Assembly (NCBI GenBank): GCA_023299965.1
Contig: JALZVN010000033.1
Span: forward strand, 1 to 8,078
From: Saprospiraceae bacterium
Lineage (GTDB): Bacteria; Bacteroidota; Bacteroidia; Chitinophagales; Saprospiraceae
DNA: 8,078 nucleotides
Reading direction: 5' to 3'
Under the pieces are notes generated by a model. That model worked only from the letters and a program-made list of their open reading frames with translations. It was not told the origin of the DNA and ran no database searches. Position numbers and translations under genes: made by a program. The first letter of the stretch is position 1. Every line of letters begins with the position of its first letter. Positions 1-6,427 of this stretch are shown here, one piece after another.

Positions 1-1248
1 AAAGAAAATTTTGAAATAAATATTCAAGATGCATTAAGCAGTGTAGCTAGAAGTCTCAAAGTCCAAGAAGAAAAAGAAATTGAAGCGATACTCTATGCAG
101 ATGACAAAGGGGTACAAAGAGCATATTATCAAAGACAGAAGCAAGCGATCGCTCAACGCTTACCTCCTCCCATCAAGTTGCAACAACTCATAGAAAGAGA
201 ATTAAGTGCCAAAGGAATATATACAGAATACAAATATGGCGTTTACTCTATCCCGAAAAAAACCTTTGTTATAAAGAATGGGAATTATCAAGTAGACGAC
301 TTTGCCCCCAAGGTGGTTGTCCCAGAATATACTGACAATGAACTCCAACTGATAAATTCTCGGTACAAGATTTCATTGTATTCCTCTGGAATCATCACTC
401 CAGGAGAACTATACCTGTACTTTCCATATCTAAATAGTTTTGTTTGGAATGCTAACTGGAAGACGCTTCTAGCCGCACTTCTGTTTACAGGAGTCATTCT
501 GTTCTGTTTTATCTATACTATTCTAATTGTTTTTCGACAGAAAAAAGTATCGGAGATGAAGACCGACTTCATCAACAATATGACGCATGAGTTCAAAACA
601 CCAATAGCGACTATCTCTTTAGCAGCAGACTCTATCACTAGTCCGATGATCAGCGGTAATAAAGATAAGGTGAATCGCTTTGCCAATATCATCAAACAAG
701 AGAATAAAAGAATGCTTGAGCAGGTTGAAAAAGTGCTCCAATCAGCTAAATTTGATAGAGAGAATCTTGATCTAAAACTGACTAAGGTGAACATCCATAC
801 GCTTATTCAGCAAGCAGTAAATAATATATCACTCCAAGTTGCTCAAAAAGAAGGAAGTGTAAATGCGATTTTATCCGCTGACAAGTATACTATAGAGGCA
901 GATGCCAATCATATATCCAACATCATTCATAACCTGTTGGACAATGCTAATAAATATACTCCTAAAACTCCAGATATAAAGGTATTCACAAAGGACAAGG
1001 CGGAAAGTATAGAGGTCACTATCCAAGACAATGGTATAGGACTTAGTAGAGAAGCTCAAAAACACATTTTTGAGAAATTTTATCGAGTCCATACCGGAAA
1101 TCTGCACGATGTCAAAGGCTTTGGACTAGGCTTAAGCTATGTAAAAGCACTTGTAAGCGCTCATAATGGGACAATAACTGTAAAAAGTGAACTCGGCAAA
1201 GGCAGTAGATTCATCTTAAATCTCCCCTATTCACAGCCAAAACAGTAG
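1..1248 (+). CDS. Sensor histidine kinase, 5'-truncated by the window edge
   Basis: Membrane histidine kinase that would phosphorylate the response regulator encoded next. The frame is open from base 1 with no start, so the gene begins upstream; 415 residues are visible and end at TAG. In visible numbering, residues 1 to about 153 are the tail of a periplasmic sensor region. A transmembrane helix follows at about 154-178 (LLAALLFTGVILF core). The dimerisation/phosphoacceptor domain carries the H-box MTHEFKTP with His196. The ATPase domain shows the N-box (NLLDNANKY, about 311-319), G1 (DNGIGLS, 343-349), F-box (EKFYRV, 358-363) and G2 (GFGLGLS, 373-379). All catalytic boxes are intact. There is no HAMP domain between the helix and the H-box, only a short linker. 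A TTG at 178 is an internal codon, not the start. The architecture and partner resemble the Bacteroides RprX/RprY pair, but orthology is inferred from memory and the stimulus is unknown. Confidence 0.95.
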   Translation, partial: KENFEINIQDALSSVARSLKVQEEKEIEAILYADDKGVQRAYYQRQKQAIAQRLPPPIKLQQLIERELSAKGIYTEYKYGVYSIPKKTFVIKNGNYQVDDFAPKVVVPEYTDNELQLINSRYKISLYSSGIITPGELYLYFPYLNSFVWNANWKTLLAALLFTGVILFCFIYTILIVFRQKKVSEMKTDFINNMTHEFKTPIATISLAADSITSPMISGNKDKVNRFANIIKQENKRMLEQVEKVLQSAKFDRENLDLKLTKVNIHTLIQQAVNNISLQVAQKEGSVNAILSADKYTIEADANHISNIIHNLLDNANKYTPKTPDIKVFTKDKAESIEVTIQDNGIGLSREAQKHIFEKFYRVHTGNLHDVKGFGLGLSYVKALVSAHNGTITVKSELGKGSRFILNLPYSQPKQ

Positions 1249-1256
1249 TTTTCAGA

Positions 1257-1293
1257 AACATTTTCCGCGAATCGGCAAATGTTAAAATTTATT
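1257..1293 (+). terminator. Stem-loop after the kinase gene, possible weak terminator
   Basis: Nine bases after the kinase stop, AACATTT (1257-1263) pairs perfectly with AAATGTT (1277-1283). Inside, a T/C mismatch is followed by CCG/CGG, leaving the 5-base loop CGAAT. The 3' side continues as AAAATTTATTT rather than a clean T run, so termination would be partial at best. It lies upstream of the regulator's own -7 box, which fits partial uncoupling of the two genes. It may instead be an mRNA 3'-end stabiliser. Confidence 0.4.
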
Positions 1294-1309
1294 TGTGAAT
1301 AATTCGTTA

Positions 1310-1317
1310 TACCTTTG
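1310..1317 (+). promoter_or_regulatory. Bacteroidota-type -7 promoter box for the response regulator
   Basis: TACCTTTG is an exact match to the Bacteroidota -7 consensus TAnnTTTG. The -33 side is weak: the nearest TTG (1293-1295) is only 14 bases upstream, shorter than the usual spacing of about 17-23. If used, transcription would start near 1322 and leave a leader of about 60 bases. The position in a 134-bp kinase-regulator gap suggests that the regulator can be transcribed on its own. Confidence 0.5.
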
Positions 1318-1335
1318 TAATTAGCTTGACAAGGC

Positions 1336-1351
1336 TATCATTAGCATGATA
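1336..1351 (+). promoter_or_regulatory. Perfect inverted repeat in the regulator leader
   Basis: TATCAT-TAGC-ATGATA forms a 6-bp stem with a 4-base loop. It ends 31 bases before the regulator ATG and just downstream of the predicted transcription start. It could be a dyad operator (for example for autoregulation) or an mRNA hairpin; the sequence alone does not decide. Its AT-rich stem makes it thermodynamically weak as RNA. Confidence 0.3.
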
Positions 1352-1382
1352 TTAACTACTAAAACTAAAATCACACAAGAAT

Positions 1383-2108
1383 ATGCCAAACCAGAAAATT
1401 TTATTGGTTGAGGATGACCAAAATTTTGGGGATGTGCTCCGCTCTTATTTAGAAATGCATGATTTCGTAGTCACTTTAGCCCAAGATGGAGAAGAGGGCT
1501 TAATCAGTTTCAAGAAAGGACAATTTGACCTTTGCATCTTTGATGTAATGATGCCAAAAAAAGATGGATTTACACTCGCTGCAGACGTTAGAGAACTCAA
1601 CAAAGAAGTACCAATTATATTCCTTACCGCTAAGACTATGAAAGAAGATGTCTTACAAGGATTTAAGATTGGAGCAGATGACTATATATCTAAACCTTTT
1701 AATTCGGAAGAGTTATTACTAAGAATCAAGGCTATCATGAAGCGCTCTGGAAGTAAACCTGAGCCAGAAGAAGAAATCAAGGAGTTTACACTTGGAGACT
1801 ATCATTTCAATTTTCCTCTTCGCATTTTAACGTATCAACCAAACGGTGAATTTGACAGCAAAGATAAGCTCTCTCCAAAGGAAGCTCAATTGCTCAAGAT
1901 GTTCTGCCAAAACGTCAATGACATTTTAGCTAGATCTGAAGCACTTACTAAGATATGGGGTGAAGACAACTACTTTACAGCTAGATCAATGGATGTGTTC
2001 GTTACTAAGCTTAGAAAGTATTTGAAAAAAGATAATAAATTGGAGATAGTGAATATCCACGGAAATGGATTTCAACTACAAGTAAAAACAGAAGAGCAAT
2101 CTTCTTAA
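1383..2108 (+). CDS. OmpR/PhoB-type DNA-binding response regulator
   Basis: Cytoplasmic transcription regulator of 241 residues, the normal length for the family, activated by phosphotransfer from a histidine kinase. The receiver domain (about 4-120) has the acidic pocket E10-D11-D12, phosphoacceptor Asp54 in FDVMMPKKDG, the switch residue Thr82 (FLTAK) and the conserved Lys104 in SKPF. An acidic linker (about 125-135, PEPEEE) leads to a winged-helix DNA-binding domain at about 137-235. Its recognition-helix region contains RSMDVFVTKLRKYL, and its wing is VNIHGNGFQL. All phosphorylation-site residues are present. The ATG at 1383 gives an N-terminus that begins directly with the first receiver strand; no Shine-Dalgarno is visible, as is common in Bacteroidota. 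The gene follows the kinase on the same strand, so they are the likely cognate pair. It resembles RprY, but I have not assigned that symbol because orthology is unverified. Confidence 0.95.
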   Translation: MPNQKILLVEDDQNFGDVLRSYLEMHDFVVTLAQDGEEGLISFKKGQFDLCIFDVMMPKKDGFTLAADVRELNKEVPIIFLTAKTMKEDVLQGFKIGADDYISKPFNSEELLLRIKAIMKRSGSKPEPEEEIKEFTLGDYHFNFPLRILTYQPNGEFDSKDKLSPKEAQLLKMFCQNVNDILARSEALTKIWGEDNYFTARSMDVFVTKLRKYLKKDNKLEIVNIHGNGFQLQVKTEEQSS

Positions 2109-2120
2109 TAAGCGAATTAT

Positions 2121-2171
2121 AGCTCAAAAAAAAAGCGGCGAATCAATTGATTCGCCGCTTTTTTTTGAGCT
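2121..2171. terminator. Bidirectional intrinsic terminator between regulator and ftsH
   Basis: The core is a perfect 24-bp palindrome (2135-2158), GCGGCGAATCAA followed by its complement. It is flanked by nine A on the left and eight T on the right, and then by AGCTC/GAGCT outer arms. Read on either strand it gives a GC-rich hairpin followed by a T tract. The two flanking genes converge, with the regulator stop at 2106-2108 and the ftsH stop at 2181-2183, so one structure serves both. Confidence 0.93.
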
Positions 2172-2180
2172 ATGTTGAAT

Positions 2181-4169
2181 TTATTCGACATCATCCTTAG
2201 GATCATCCACCCCATTTTCGATATTCATTCCACTTTCAATAAAAGCCTCCTTCTCAGCAATTTGCTCATTGGCTGAAACTGGTCTCGCTCCAATCAATCT
2301 TTCTACATCAGACTTCAAGAGCACTTCCTTACTAAGTAATTGTTTCGCTAAAATTTCTAACTCTTGACCTCTTTCCTTAAGCAATTGTATCGCTCTTTGG
2401 TATTGCCCTTCAACAAGCTTTCGCACCTCATCATCTATCAAGGTTGCCGTATCATCAGAGTACGGTCTTTGGAAGTTGTTCTGAGCCATATCATAAAATG
2501 ATACTTGTCCAACTTTTTCATTCATTCCAAATACCGTAACCATACTATATGCCATTTTGGTTACTTGATCCAAATCACTCTGTGCTCCAGTAGATATCTT
2601 ACCAAAGATAATCTGCTCTGCAGCTCTACCTCCAAAGGTCATACACATTCTATCTAGTAATGCTTCTGTTCTAGTGATGTACTCTTCCTTTGGCAGGTAC
2701 TGGGCATAACCCAATGTCCCAACACCTCTAGGTACAATTGTCACTTTGATTAATGGAGAAGCGTGCTCTAAAAACCAACCACATACTGCATGTCCAGCTT
2801 CGTGGTAGGCAATAATTTCCTTTTCTTTTGGAGAAATGAATTTATTCTTTTTCTCTAGACCTCCTATCACTCTATCCAGAGAGTAGTTAAAGTCATCCAT
2901 ATCCACAGCCTTCTTATTTCGTCTAGCAGCCACCAAAGCCGCTTCGTTGCAAATATTAGCTATATCGGCTCCTGCAAAACCAGGCGTCATCTCTGCCAAT
3001 GTATTGGCTTGGACTCCATCATTGGTCTTAATATTATTCAAGTGTACTTTGAATATTGCTTCTCTTCCTGCTAAATCAGGGCGATCAATACCAATCTGTC
3101 TATCAAATCTACCAGGACGCATCAAAGCTTTATCGAGTACATCATGTCGGTTAGTTGCCGCCATTAAAATTACTCCCTTATCTGTACTAAAACCATCCAT
3201 CTCAACCAATAGCTGATTCAATGTGTTTTCTCTTTCGTCATTTCCACCTTGGAATTGTCCTTTTCCTCTTGCTCTTCCAATCGCATCTATTTCATCAATA
3301 AATACAATACAAGGTGCCTTTTCTCTTGCTTGCTTGAATAAATCTCTTACTCTAGAAGCTCCCACCCCTACAAACATTTCCACAAAATCAGAACCCGAAA
3401 TAGAAAAGAACGGTACACCTGCTTCACCAGCAACTGCCTTTGCTAAAAGAGTCTTTCCAGTACCAGGAGGACCTATTAACAGTACTCCTTTAGGTATTTT
3501 CCCCCCTAGAGAAGTATATTTTTTAGGATTTTTCAAAAAATCAACCACTTCCATGACTTCTTCTTTTGCTTCCTCAAGACCAGCTACATCTTTAAACGTT
3601 ACATTCACTTTTGCGTTCTGATCAAACAAAGCAGCTTTTGACTTCCCAATGTTAAAAATCTGAGAACCAGGACCTCCAGCTCCACCGCCCATACGACGCA
3701 TAATGATTAACCAAATAGCCACTAATAAGAATATTGGCAATAACCAACCGAGAATAGCTCCCCAGTAATTGTATTCTTCATCGAATTCGATACTTAGTCT
3801 ATCCTTATTGTCTCTTTTTCCTTGCCACTTGTCCAAGTCATCTACAAGAACCTTAGCCTCAGCAGTCTGGCAATAATAGTTTTCAGCCTGACCTAGCTTG
3901 TTAGTGCTTGCTTTACTTTTATGAGGTTCCTTTTTCAAAGCCTCAGCTGTTAAAAATACCTTCGCTTTTTTACCGTTTACCAAAACGATTTTCTCCACAT
4001 CCCCTGTTCGTACATAGTCTTCCAGCTGGGAATAGTTGATTTTATCAACTTGTCCATAGGAAGCTAAAAACAATTGAGCAGCGATAATCATCAGGGCTAT
4101 TGCACCATAAATCCAATAACTATTGAATTTTGGCATTCCTGGCTTATTATTATCTTCTTTATTTTCCAT
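2181..4169 (-). CDS. ftsH: ATP-dependent zinc metalloprotease FtsH
   Basis: Membrane-anchored AAA+ protease that pulls unassembled or damaged membrane and regulatory proteins into a hexameric chamber facing the cytoplasm. At 662 residues it has normal family length. Two transmembrane helices are visible (about 20-37 and 137-157), enclosing a periplasmic domain. A glycine-rich linker (GGGAGG) follows. The AAA domain has Walker A GPPGTGKT (233-240), the pore segment MFVGVG (265-270), Walker B IVFIDEID (288-295) and the second region of homology with arginines 351 and 354 (RPGRFD). The protease domain has the zinc site HEAGH (456-460), with Asp532 in GAQSDLD as the probable third ligand. The C-terminal tail after about 630 is acidic and ends DDPKDDVE. 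All active-site residues are intact. The ATG lacks a Shine-Dalgarno; the leader is A/T-rich. It follows rsfS by 86 bp on the same strand, so co-transcription is likely, and converges with the response regulator. Confidence 0.99.
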   Translation of the reverse strand: MENKEDNNKPGMPKFNSYWIYGAIALMIIAAQLFLASYGQVDKINYSQLEDYVRTGDVEKIVLVNGKKAKVFLTAEALKKEPHKSKASTNKLGQAENYYCQTAEAKVLVDDLDKWQGKRDNKDRLSIEFDEEYNYWGAILGWLLPIFLLVAIWLIIMRRMGGGAGGPGSQIFNIGKSKAALFDQNAKVNVTFKDVAGLEEAKEEVMEVVDFLKNPKKYTSLGGKIPKGVLLIGPPGTGKTLLAKAVAGEAGVPFFSISGSDFVEMFVGVGASRVRDLFKQAREKAPCIVFIDEIDAIGRARGKGQFQGGNDERENTLNQLLVEMDGFSTDKGVILMAATNRHDVLDKALMRPGRFDRQIGIDRPDLAGREAIFKVHLNNIKTNDGVQANTLAEMTPGFAGADIANICNEAALVAARRNKKAVDMDDFNYSLDRVIGGLEKKNKFISPKEKEIIAYHEAGHAVCGWFLEHASPLIKVTIVPRGVGTLGYAQYLPKEEYITRTEALLDRMCMTFGGRAAEQIIFGKISTGAQSDLDQVTKMAYSMVTVFGMNEKVGQVSFYDMAQNNFQRPYSDDTATLIDDEVRKLVEGQYQRAIQLLKERGQELEILAKQLLSKEVLLKSDVERLIGARPVSANEQIAEKEAFIESGMNIENGVDDPKDDVE

Positions 4170-4255
4170 TAACTATTGTTCAATAATTAAAAAACGTCTA
4201 TAATTATGAAAGGTTGGATTATTTACCTGATTCTCGACGTATGACAAGGATATTC

Positions 4256-4639
4256 CTACAAAGTCTCATATTCCGTCAACACGGAATCGCTCCAAAGGTC
4301 CTCTAATTCATAGTATTTACGTGTTTCCTTATAGAATACATGGACTACCACGTTGAAATAGTCCATCAAAACCCATAGAGCGTTGCGTTCTCCTTCTACA
4401 TGAGACGCTTGAGTGTCTGCTTCATGTTTCAGCCTTTTTTGGATATTTGCTGCTATAGAACTAACCTGCGTAGTGGAATCTCCCTCACAAATAATAAAAT
4501 AATCTGTGGGTGCCTCTTCAAGTCCTCTCAGGTCCAACTTAATGATATTCTTCCCTTTTATGTCTTGAATGCTATCAATAATTAGTGCATTAAGTTGCTC
4601 CGCGGGATCGGTGGCTATAATTTTCTTTGGTGAATTCAA
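4256..4639 (-). CDS. rsfS: Ribosomal silencing factor RsfS (Iojap/DUF143 family)
   Basis: Binds ribosomal protein uL14 on the large subunit and blocks joining of the subunits, lowering translation during starvation or stationary phase (established for the family). The 127 residues match the family size. Seen here are the PTDYFIICEGDST segment (44-56), the helix around TTQVSSIAANIQKRL, the conserved H80-V-E-G-E segment and the strand WVLMDYFNVVVHVF (89-102). The YYELEDLWSD ending (109-118) is also typical. The start is TTG at 4637-4639. An in-frame TAG lies two codons upstream, no ATG occurs until residue 92, and AGGAG stands 8 bases before the TTG, so this start is well supported. It lies upstream of ftsH and is divergent from birA, a neighbourhood I associate with Bacteroidota chromosomes. 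Confidence 0.96.
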   Translation of the reverse strand: MNSPKKIIATDPAEQLNALIIDSIQDIKGKNIIKLDLRGLEEAPTDYFIICEGDSTTQVSSIAANIQKRLKHEADTQASHVEGERNALWVLMDYFNVVVHVFYKETRKYYELEDLWSDSVLTEYETL

Positions 4640-4647
4640 ATTCTAAA

Positions 4648-4652
4648 CTCCT
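4648..4652 (-). promoter_or_regulatory. Strong Shine-Dalgarno that fixes the rsfS TTG start
   Basis: On the minus strand AGGAG sits 8 bases upstream of TTG. No other gene in the window has a comparable site; regulator, ftsH, birA and the lipoprotein all have A/T-rich leaders. It decides the start of rsfS because no ATG is available near the N-terminus. Confidence 0.75.
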
Positions 4653-4779
4653 ATGTATTTTAAGATTTGTGCAATTATGATTGATATCGAAGCGAATAGA
4701 GAAGAAACTAAGTCGTTTATGTGTAAAAACTACAGACTTAATTTAATTTTAGTTTTAGTTTTCTAGATACTCTTGCTCT

Positions 4780-4801
4780 ATATGCTCAACAATTAGCATA
4801 T
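4780..4801 (+). promoter_or_regulatory. 7-bp inverted repeat upstream of birA
   Basis: ATATGCT (4780-4786) and AGCATAT (4795-4801) form a perfect inverted repeat with an 8-base spacer, ending 36 bases before the birA ATG. It lies in the divergent rsfS/birA intergenic region (4640-4837). It may be an operator or a leader hairpin. The BirA encoded here has no helix-turn-helix domain, so classical BirA autoregulation would not explain it. No convincing full promoter was found in this region; TACTCTTG at 4768-4775 matches the -7 consensus at 5 of its 6 fixed positions but has no TTG at proper spacing. Confidence 0.25.
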
Positions 4802-4837
4802 GAAGTTACGATATATTATAATCATATAAGTCATATT

Positions 4838-5593
4838 ATGAACACTCTTTTCATGGGAAAGGTTCTTTTGCGTTATAATAGCCTGAATTCCACAAACCTA
4901 GAAGCACAAAAGCTACTATCGCAGGAGAATAAGCCTCTAGAAGGTACTACTCTTGTTGCTGATCTACAAACAGATGGAAAGGGTCAAAGAGGCAACGCAT
5001 GGGACAGCCCTACCGGTCAAAACCTCCTTTCTTCTTACATCCTGTATCCAAAGCATCTCCTCCCTAAACAACAGTTTATGCTGAACATTATATCTAGCTT
5101 ATCGGTTCTTGATCTCCTTCAAGAACTGGGTCTCGAAGGGATCAGCATCAAGTGGCCAAATGATATATATATCGGAAATAAAAAAGTCGCAGGCATTTTA
5201 CCGCAAAGCAATATCGCTAGCCAAAATATACTATCTACCGTCATCGGAATTGGTCTAAATGTAAACCAAAAAACATTCAATCCAGCGCTCCCGAATCCTA
5301 CTTCTATTTTCCATGAAAAAAATAAAAAATCCAAACTTGATGATATCCTAGAAAGACTATGCTTCTTCCTTGAAGCAAGATATCTACAATCTAAATCCAC
5401 TTCTGGTATTACCACTTTACGAAAACAGTACACTAATTCTCTTTTTAGGCTGGATAAAGTCGCTACTTATCTTATTGATGGCAAGCATCAAGCGGGTATC
5501 ATACAAGGCATAGATGCTAATGGCAAACTTATTCTCGAAATGGAATCTCATACTCGGATTTTTGATTTGCAGGAATTAAGGTTTGTAGTTTGA
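4838..5593 (+). CDS. birA: Biotin--[acetyl-CoA-carboxylase] ligase, single-domain type
   Basis: Activates biotin with ATP to biotinyl-AMP and attaches it to the lysine of biotin carboxyl carrier domains, supplying acetyl-CoA carboxylase and related enzymes in the cytoplasm. Its 251 residues cover the catalytic core (about 8-200) and a C-terminal SH3-like domain (about 203-250). Motifs seen: the substrate segment NSTNLEAQ (17-24), the biotin/ATP loop TDGKGQRGNAW (45-55, a divergent GRGRxGRxW), KWPND (105-109), KKVAGIL (115-121, with the catalytic-type lysine at 116) and VIGIGLNVN (135-143). There is no N-terminal winged helix, so it is a ligase without the repressor function of the E. coli enzyme. 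The first ATG was chosen over the one at 4853 because an NTLFxGK beginning is common in Bacteroidota homologues (from memory). It is divergent from rsfS, and no terminator is obvious downstream. Confidence 0.95.
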   Translation: MNTLFMGKVLLRYNSLNSTNLEAQKLLSQENKPLEGTTLVADLQTDGKGQRGNAWDSPTGQNLLSSYILYPKHLLPKQQFMLNIISSLSVLDLLQELGLEGISIKWPNDIYIGNKKVAGILPQSNIASQNILSTVIGIGLNVNQKTFNPALPNPTSIFHEKNKKSKLDDILERLCFFLEARYLQSKSTSGITTLRKQYTNSLFRLDKVATYLIDGKHQAGIIQGIDANGKLILEMESHTRIFDLQELRFVV

Positions 5594-5782
5594 AAGGATT
5601 TATATATAGAAGAGTATAAAGTATACACGCTTAGCTCTCGAATACAAGAATTGCTATGTAGCATGGCTAGTGCGAATGTCATATTCAATATGTAAAGCAT
5701 TAAAATTTAAAAGTACTGACTTTCATTCATTTAAACTTCACCATAAACGACTTTGTCCACACCAAAGACTCATCCTAAAAAC

Positions 5783-5890
5783 CGGACAAAAGATAGGAGT
5801 CAACCGACGATAGGAGGTGTCCGATAGGACCGAAACGAAGTGTAGTGACGCATAGCTTGGTGCCGGCGTTTTTCAGTCGGCATGGCCCAA
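5783..5890. other. GC-rich structured island, candidate dispersed repeat or RNA
   Basis: By hand count 50 of 90 bases are G or C at 5801-5890 (about 56%), against about 28-30% in the 60-70 bases on either side. GATAGGA occurs three times (5792-5798, 5809-5815, 5823-5829) and CCGA three times. Possible pairings include GTCC-GATA-GGAC (5819-5830), TGCCG with CGGCA (5861-5865 and 5878-5882), CCGAC with GTCGG (5804-5808 and 5876-5880), and GGACCGA with TTGGTGCC (5827-5833 and 5857-5864, with one bulge and one G-U). Some of these exclude each other. A degenerate mobile repeat, a REP-like element or a structured RNA are all possible. The family is not recognised. Confidence 0.35.
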
Positions 5891-5945
5891 AAAAATCAAC
5901 AGTCAATTATTACATCTAACATTTCATCATTCACGCTTTCCACGA

Positions 5946-5968
5946 TAGAGTTTACACTAAAAACTCTA
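5946..5968 (+). repeat. Perfect 8-bp hairpin
   Basis: TAGAGTTT (5946-5953) pairs perfectly with AAACTCTA (5961-5968) across a 7-base loop. No T tract follows, so it is not a standard terminator. It is followed at 5984-5997 by CTTTC-CGTA-GAAAG, a perfect 5-bp stem with a tetraloop. Confidence 0.5.
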
Positions 5969-6057
5969 CCTGCGCAATTTCCCCTTTCCGTAGAAAGACA
6001 AATCTAGCAATCTTGCTTATTCCATCACTCCCTCCATTTTACTAGCTCAATACAGGG

Positions 6058-6103
6058 TAGTGACAGCATCTTTATCACTGAATACAGTGAAACTCTAGTG
6101 ACA
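6058..6103 (+). repeat. TAGTGACA direct repeats flanking a hairpin
   Basis: TAGTGACA occurs at 6058-6065 and again at 6096-6103. Between them TCACTG-AATA-CAGTGA (6075-6090) is a perfect 6-bp stem with a 4-base loop. AATACAG also recurs nearby, once before the first copy and once within the hairpin at 6081-6087. The pattern could be a small duplication or a binding-site cluster; no protein partner is evident. Confidence 0.35.
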
Positions 6104-6178
6104 ACCTTATATAAATATGTATGAGTTATCAATCGAATTTCTAGAATCTAACCAAGCACACAACTAACTATAAGGAAT

Positions 6179-6199
6179 TGCTTAAAATTTACTTAAGCA
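6179..6199 (+). repeat. Perfect 7-bp hairpin
   Basis: TGCTTAA (6179-6185) and TTAAGCA (6193-6199) are perfectly complementary across a 7-base loop. A T run occurs only about 25 bases later, which is too far for an intrinsic terminator. Confidence 0.45.
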
Positions 6200-6281
6200 C
6201 TAATCACGGCACTCTCTAGATCATTTTTTTAGTGTCTTATTTTTTCAAGAAATCCAGGCTACGACTAAAAATCCTAAATGG

Positions 6282-6313
6282 TTTGCTGAATACTTTTTTT
6301 TAATATGCCTTTG
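6282..6313 (+). promoter_or_regulatory. Candidate Bacteroidota promoter for the lipoprotein gene
   Basis: TTTG at 6282-6285 could serve as the -33 element. After 20 bases, TGCCTTTG (6306-6313) matches the -7 consensus TAnnTTTG except for one base. Transcription would start near 6318-6320 and leave a leader of a little over 100 bases that is A/T-rich and lacks a Shine-Dalgarno. Confidence 0.4.
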
Positions 6314-6427
6314 TCTTGAGTAAAGCTTTTAACAACATTTGAGTCTTTGCAAAAAACTTAATGGCTGGCTGAATTGCTTATTCAATACACACAATTAATT
6401 AAATTACTTAACTAAAAAACTTTCGAT

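Larger units (their letters stand above)
5882..6124 (+). other. 80-codon frame interrupted by a single TAG
   Basis: An ATG at 5882 opens 41 codons (MAQKNQQSII at the start, LSVERQI at the end) and stops at TAG 6005-6007. The same frame then stays open for 38 more codons (from QSCLFHHSLH to TLYKYV) until TGA at 6122-6124. There is no Shine-Dalgarno and no recognised domain, and several perfect hairpins lie inside. Chance is quite possible in AT-rich DNA. If it was coding, it is a broken small gene or part of a decayed repeat that begins in the GC-rich island, whose last bases overlap the ATG. Confidence 0.15.
5594..6427. other. 834-bp region without a convincing gene
   Basis: No frame on either strand looks like a conventional gene here. 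What it holds: AT-rich spacer with small imperfect dyads (5594-5780), a locally GC-rich island (about 5783-5890), a run of short perfect hairpins (5946-5968, 5984-5997, 6075-6090, 6179-6199), a frame interrupted by one TAG (5882-6124), and the promoter-like sequence and A/T-rich leader of the lipoprotein gene (6282-6427). There is no tRNA, rRNA or recognised riboswitch. It is far longer than any other gap in the window. Confidence 0.75.

Noticed and set aside
178..180. TTG at 178 as the start of the kinase gene
   Set aside because: The frame is open back to base 1 with sensor-domain-like sequence, so the true start lies before the window.
288..1107. Three minus-strand reading frames of 69 to 93 codons opposite the kinase
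   Set aside because: They are antisense to an intact histidine kinase frame and their translations show no recognisable features.
2947..3621. Two plus-strand reading frames of 89 and 132 codons opposite ftsH
   Set aside because: They lie entirely antisense to the AAA domain of ftsH, where all motifs are intact, and show no domain or signal of their own.
5119..5433. Minus-strand 104-codon frame opposite birA
   Set aside because: It is antisense to the conserved KWPND and GLNVN region of birA, which explains the open frame.
5594..6427. CRISPR array, tRNA gene or transposase remnant in the long gap
   Set aside because: There are no regularly spaced direct repeats of suitable length, no tRNA-like arms or TTC-type loop, and no transposase motif in any frame I read.
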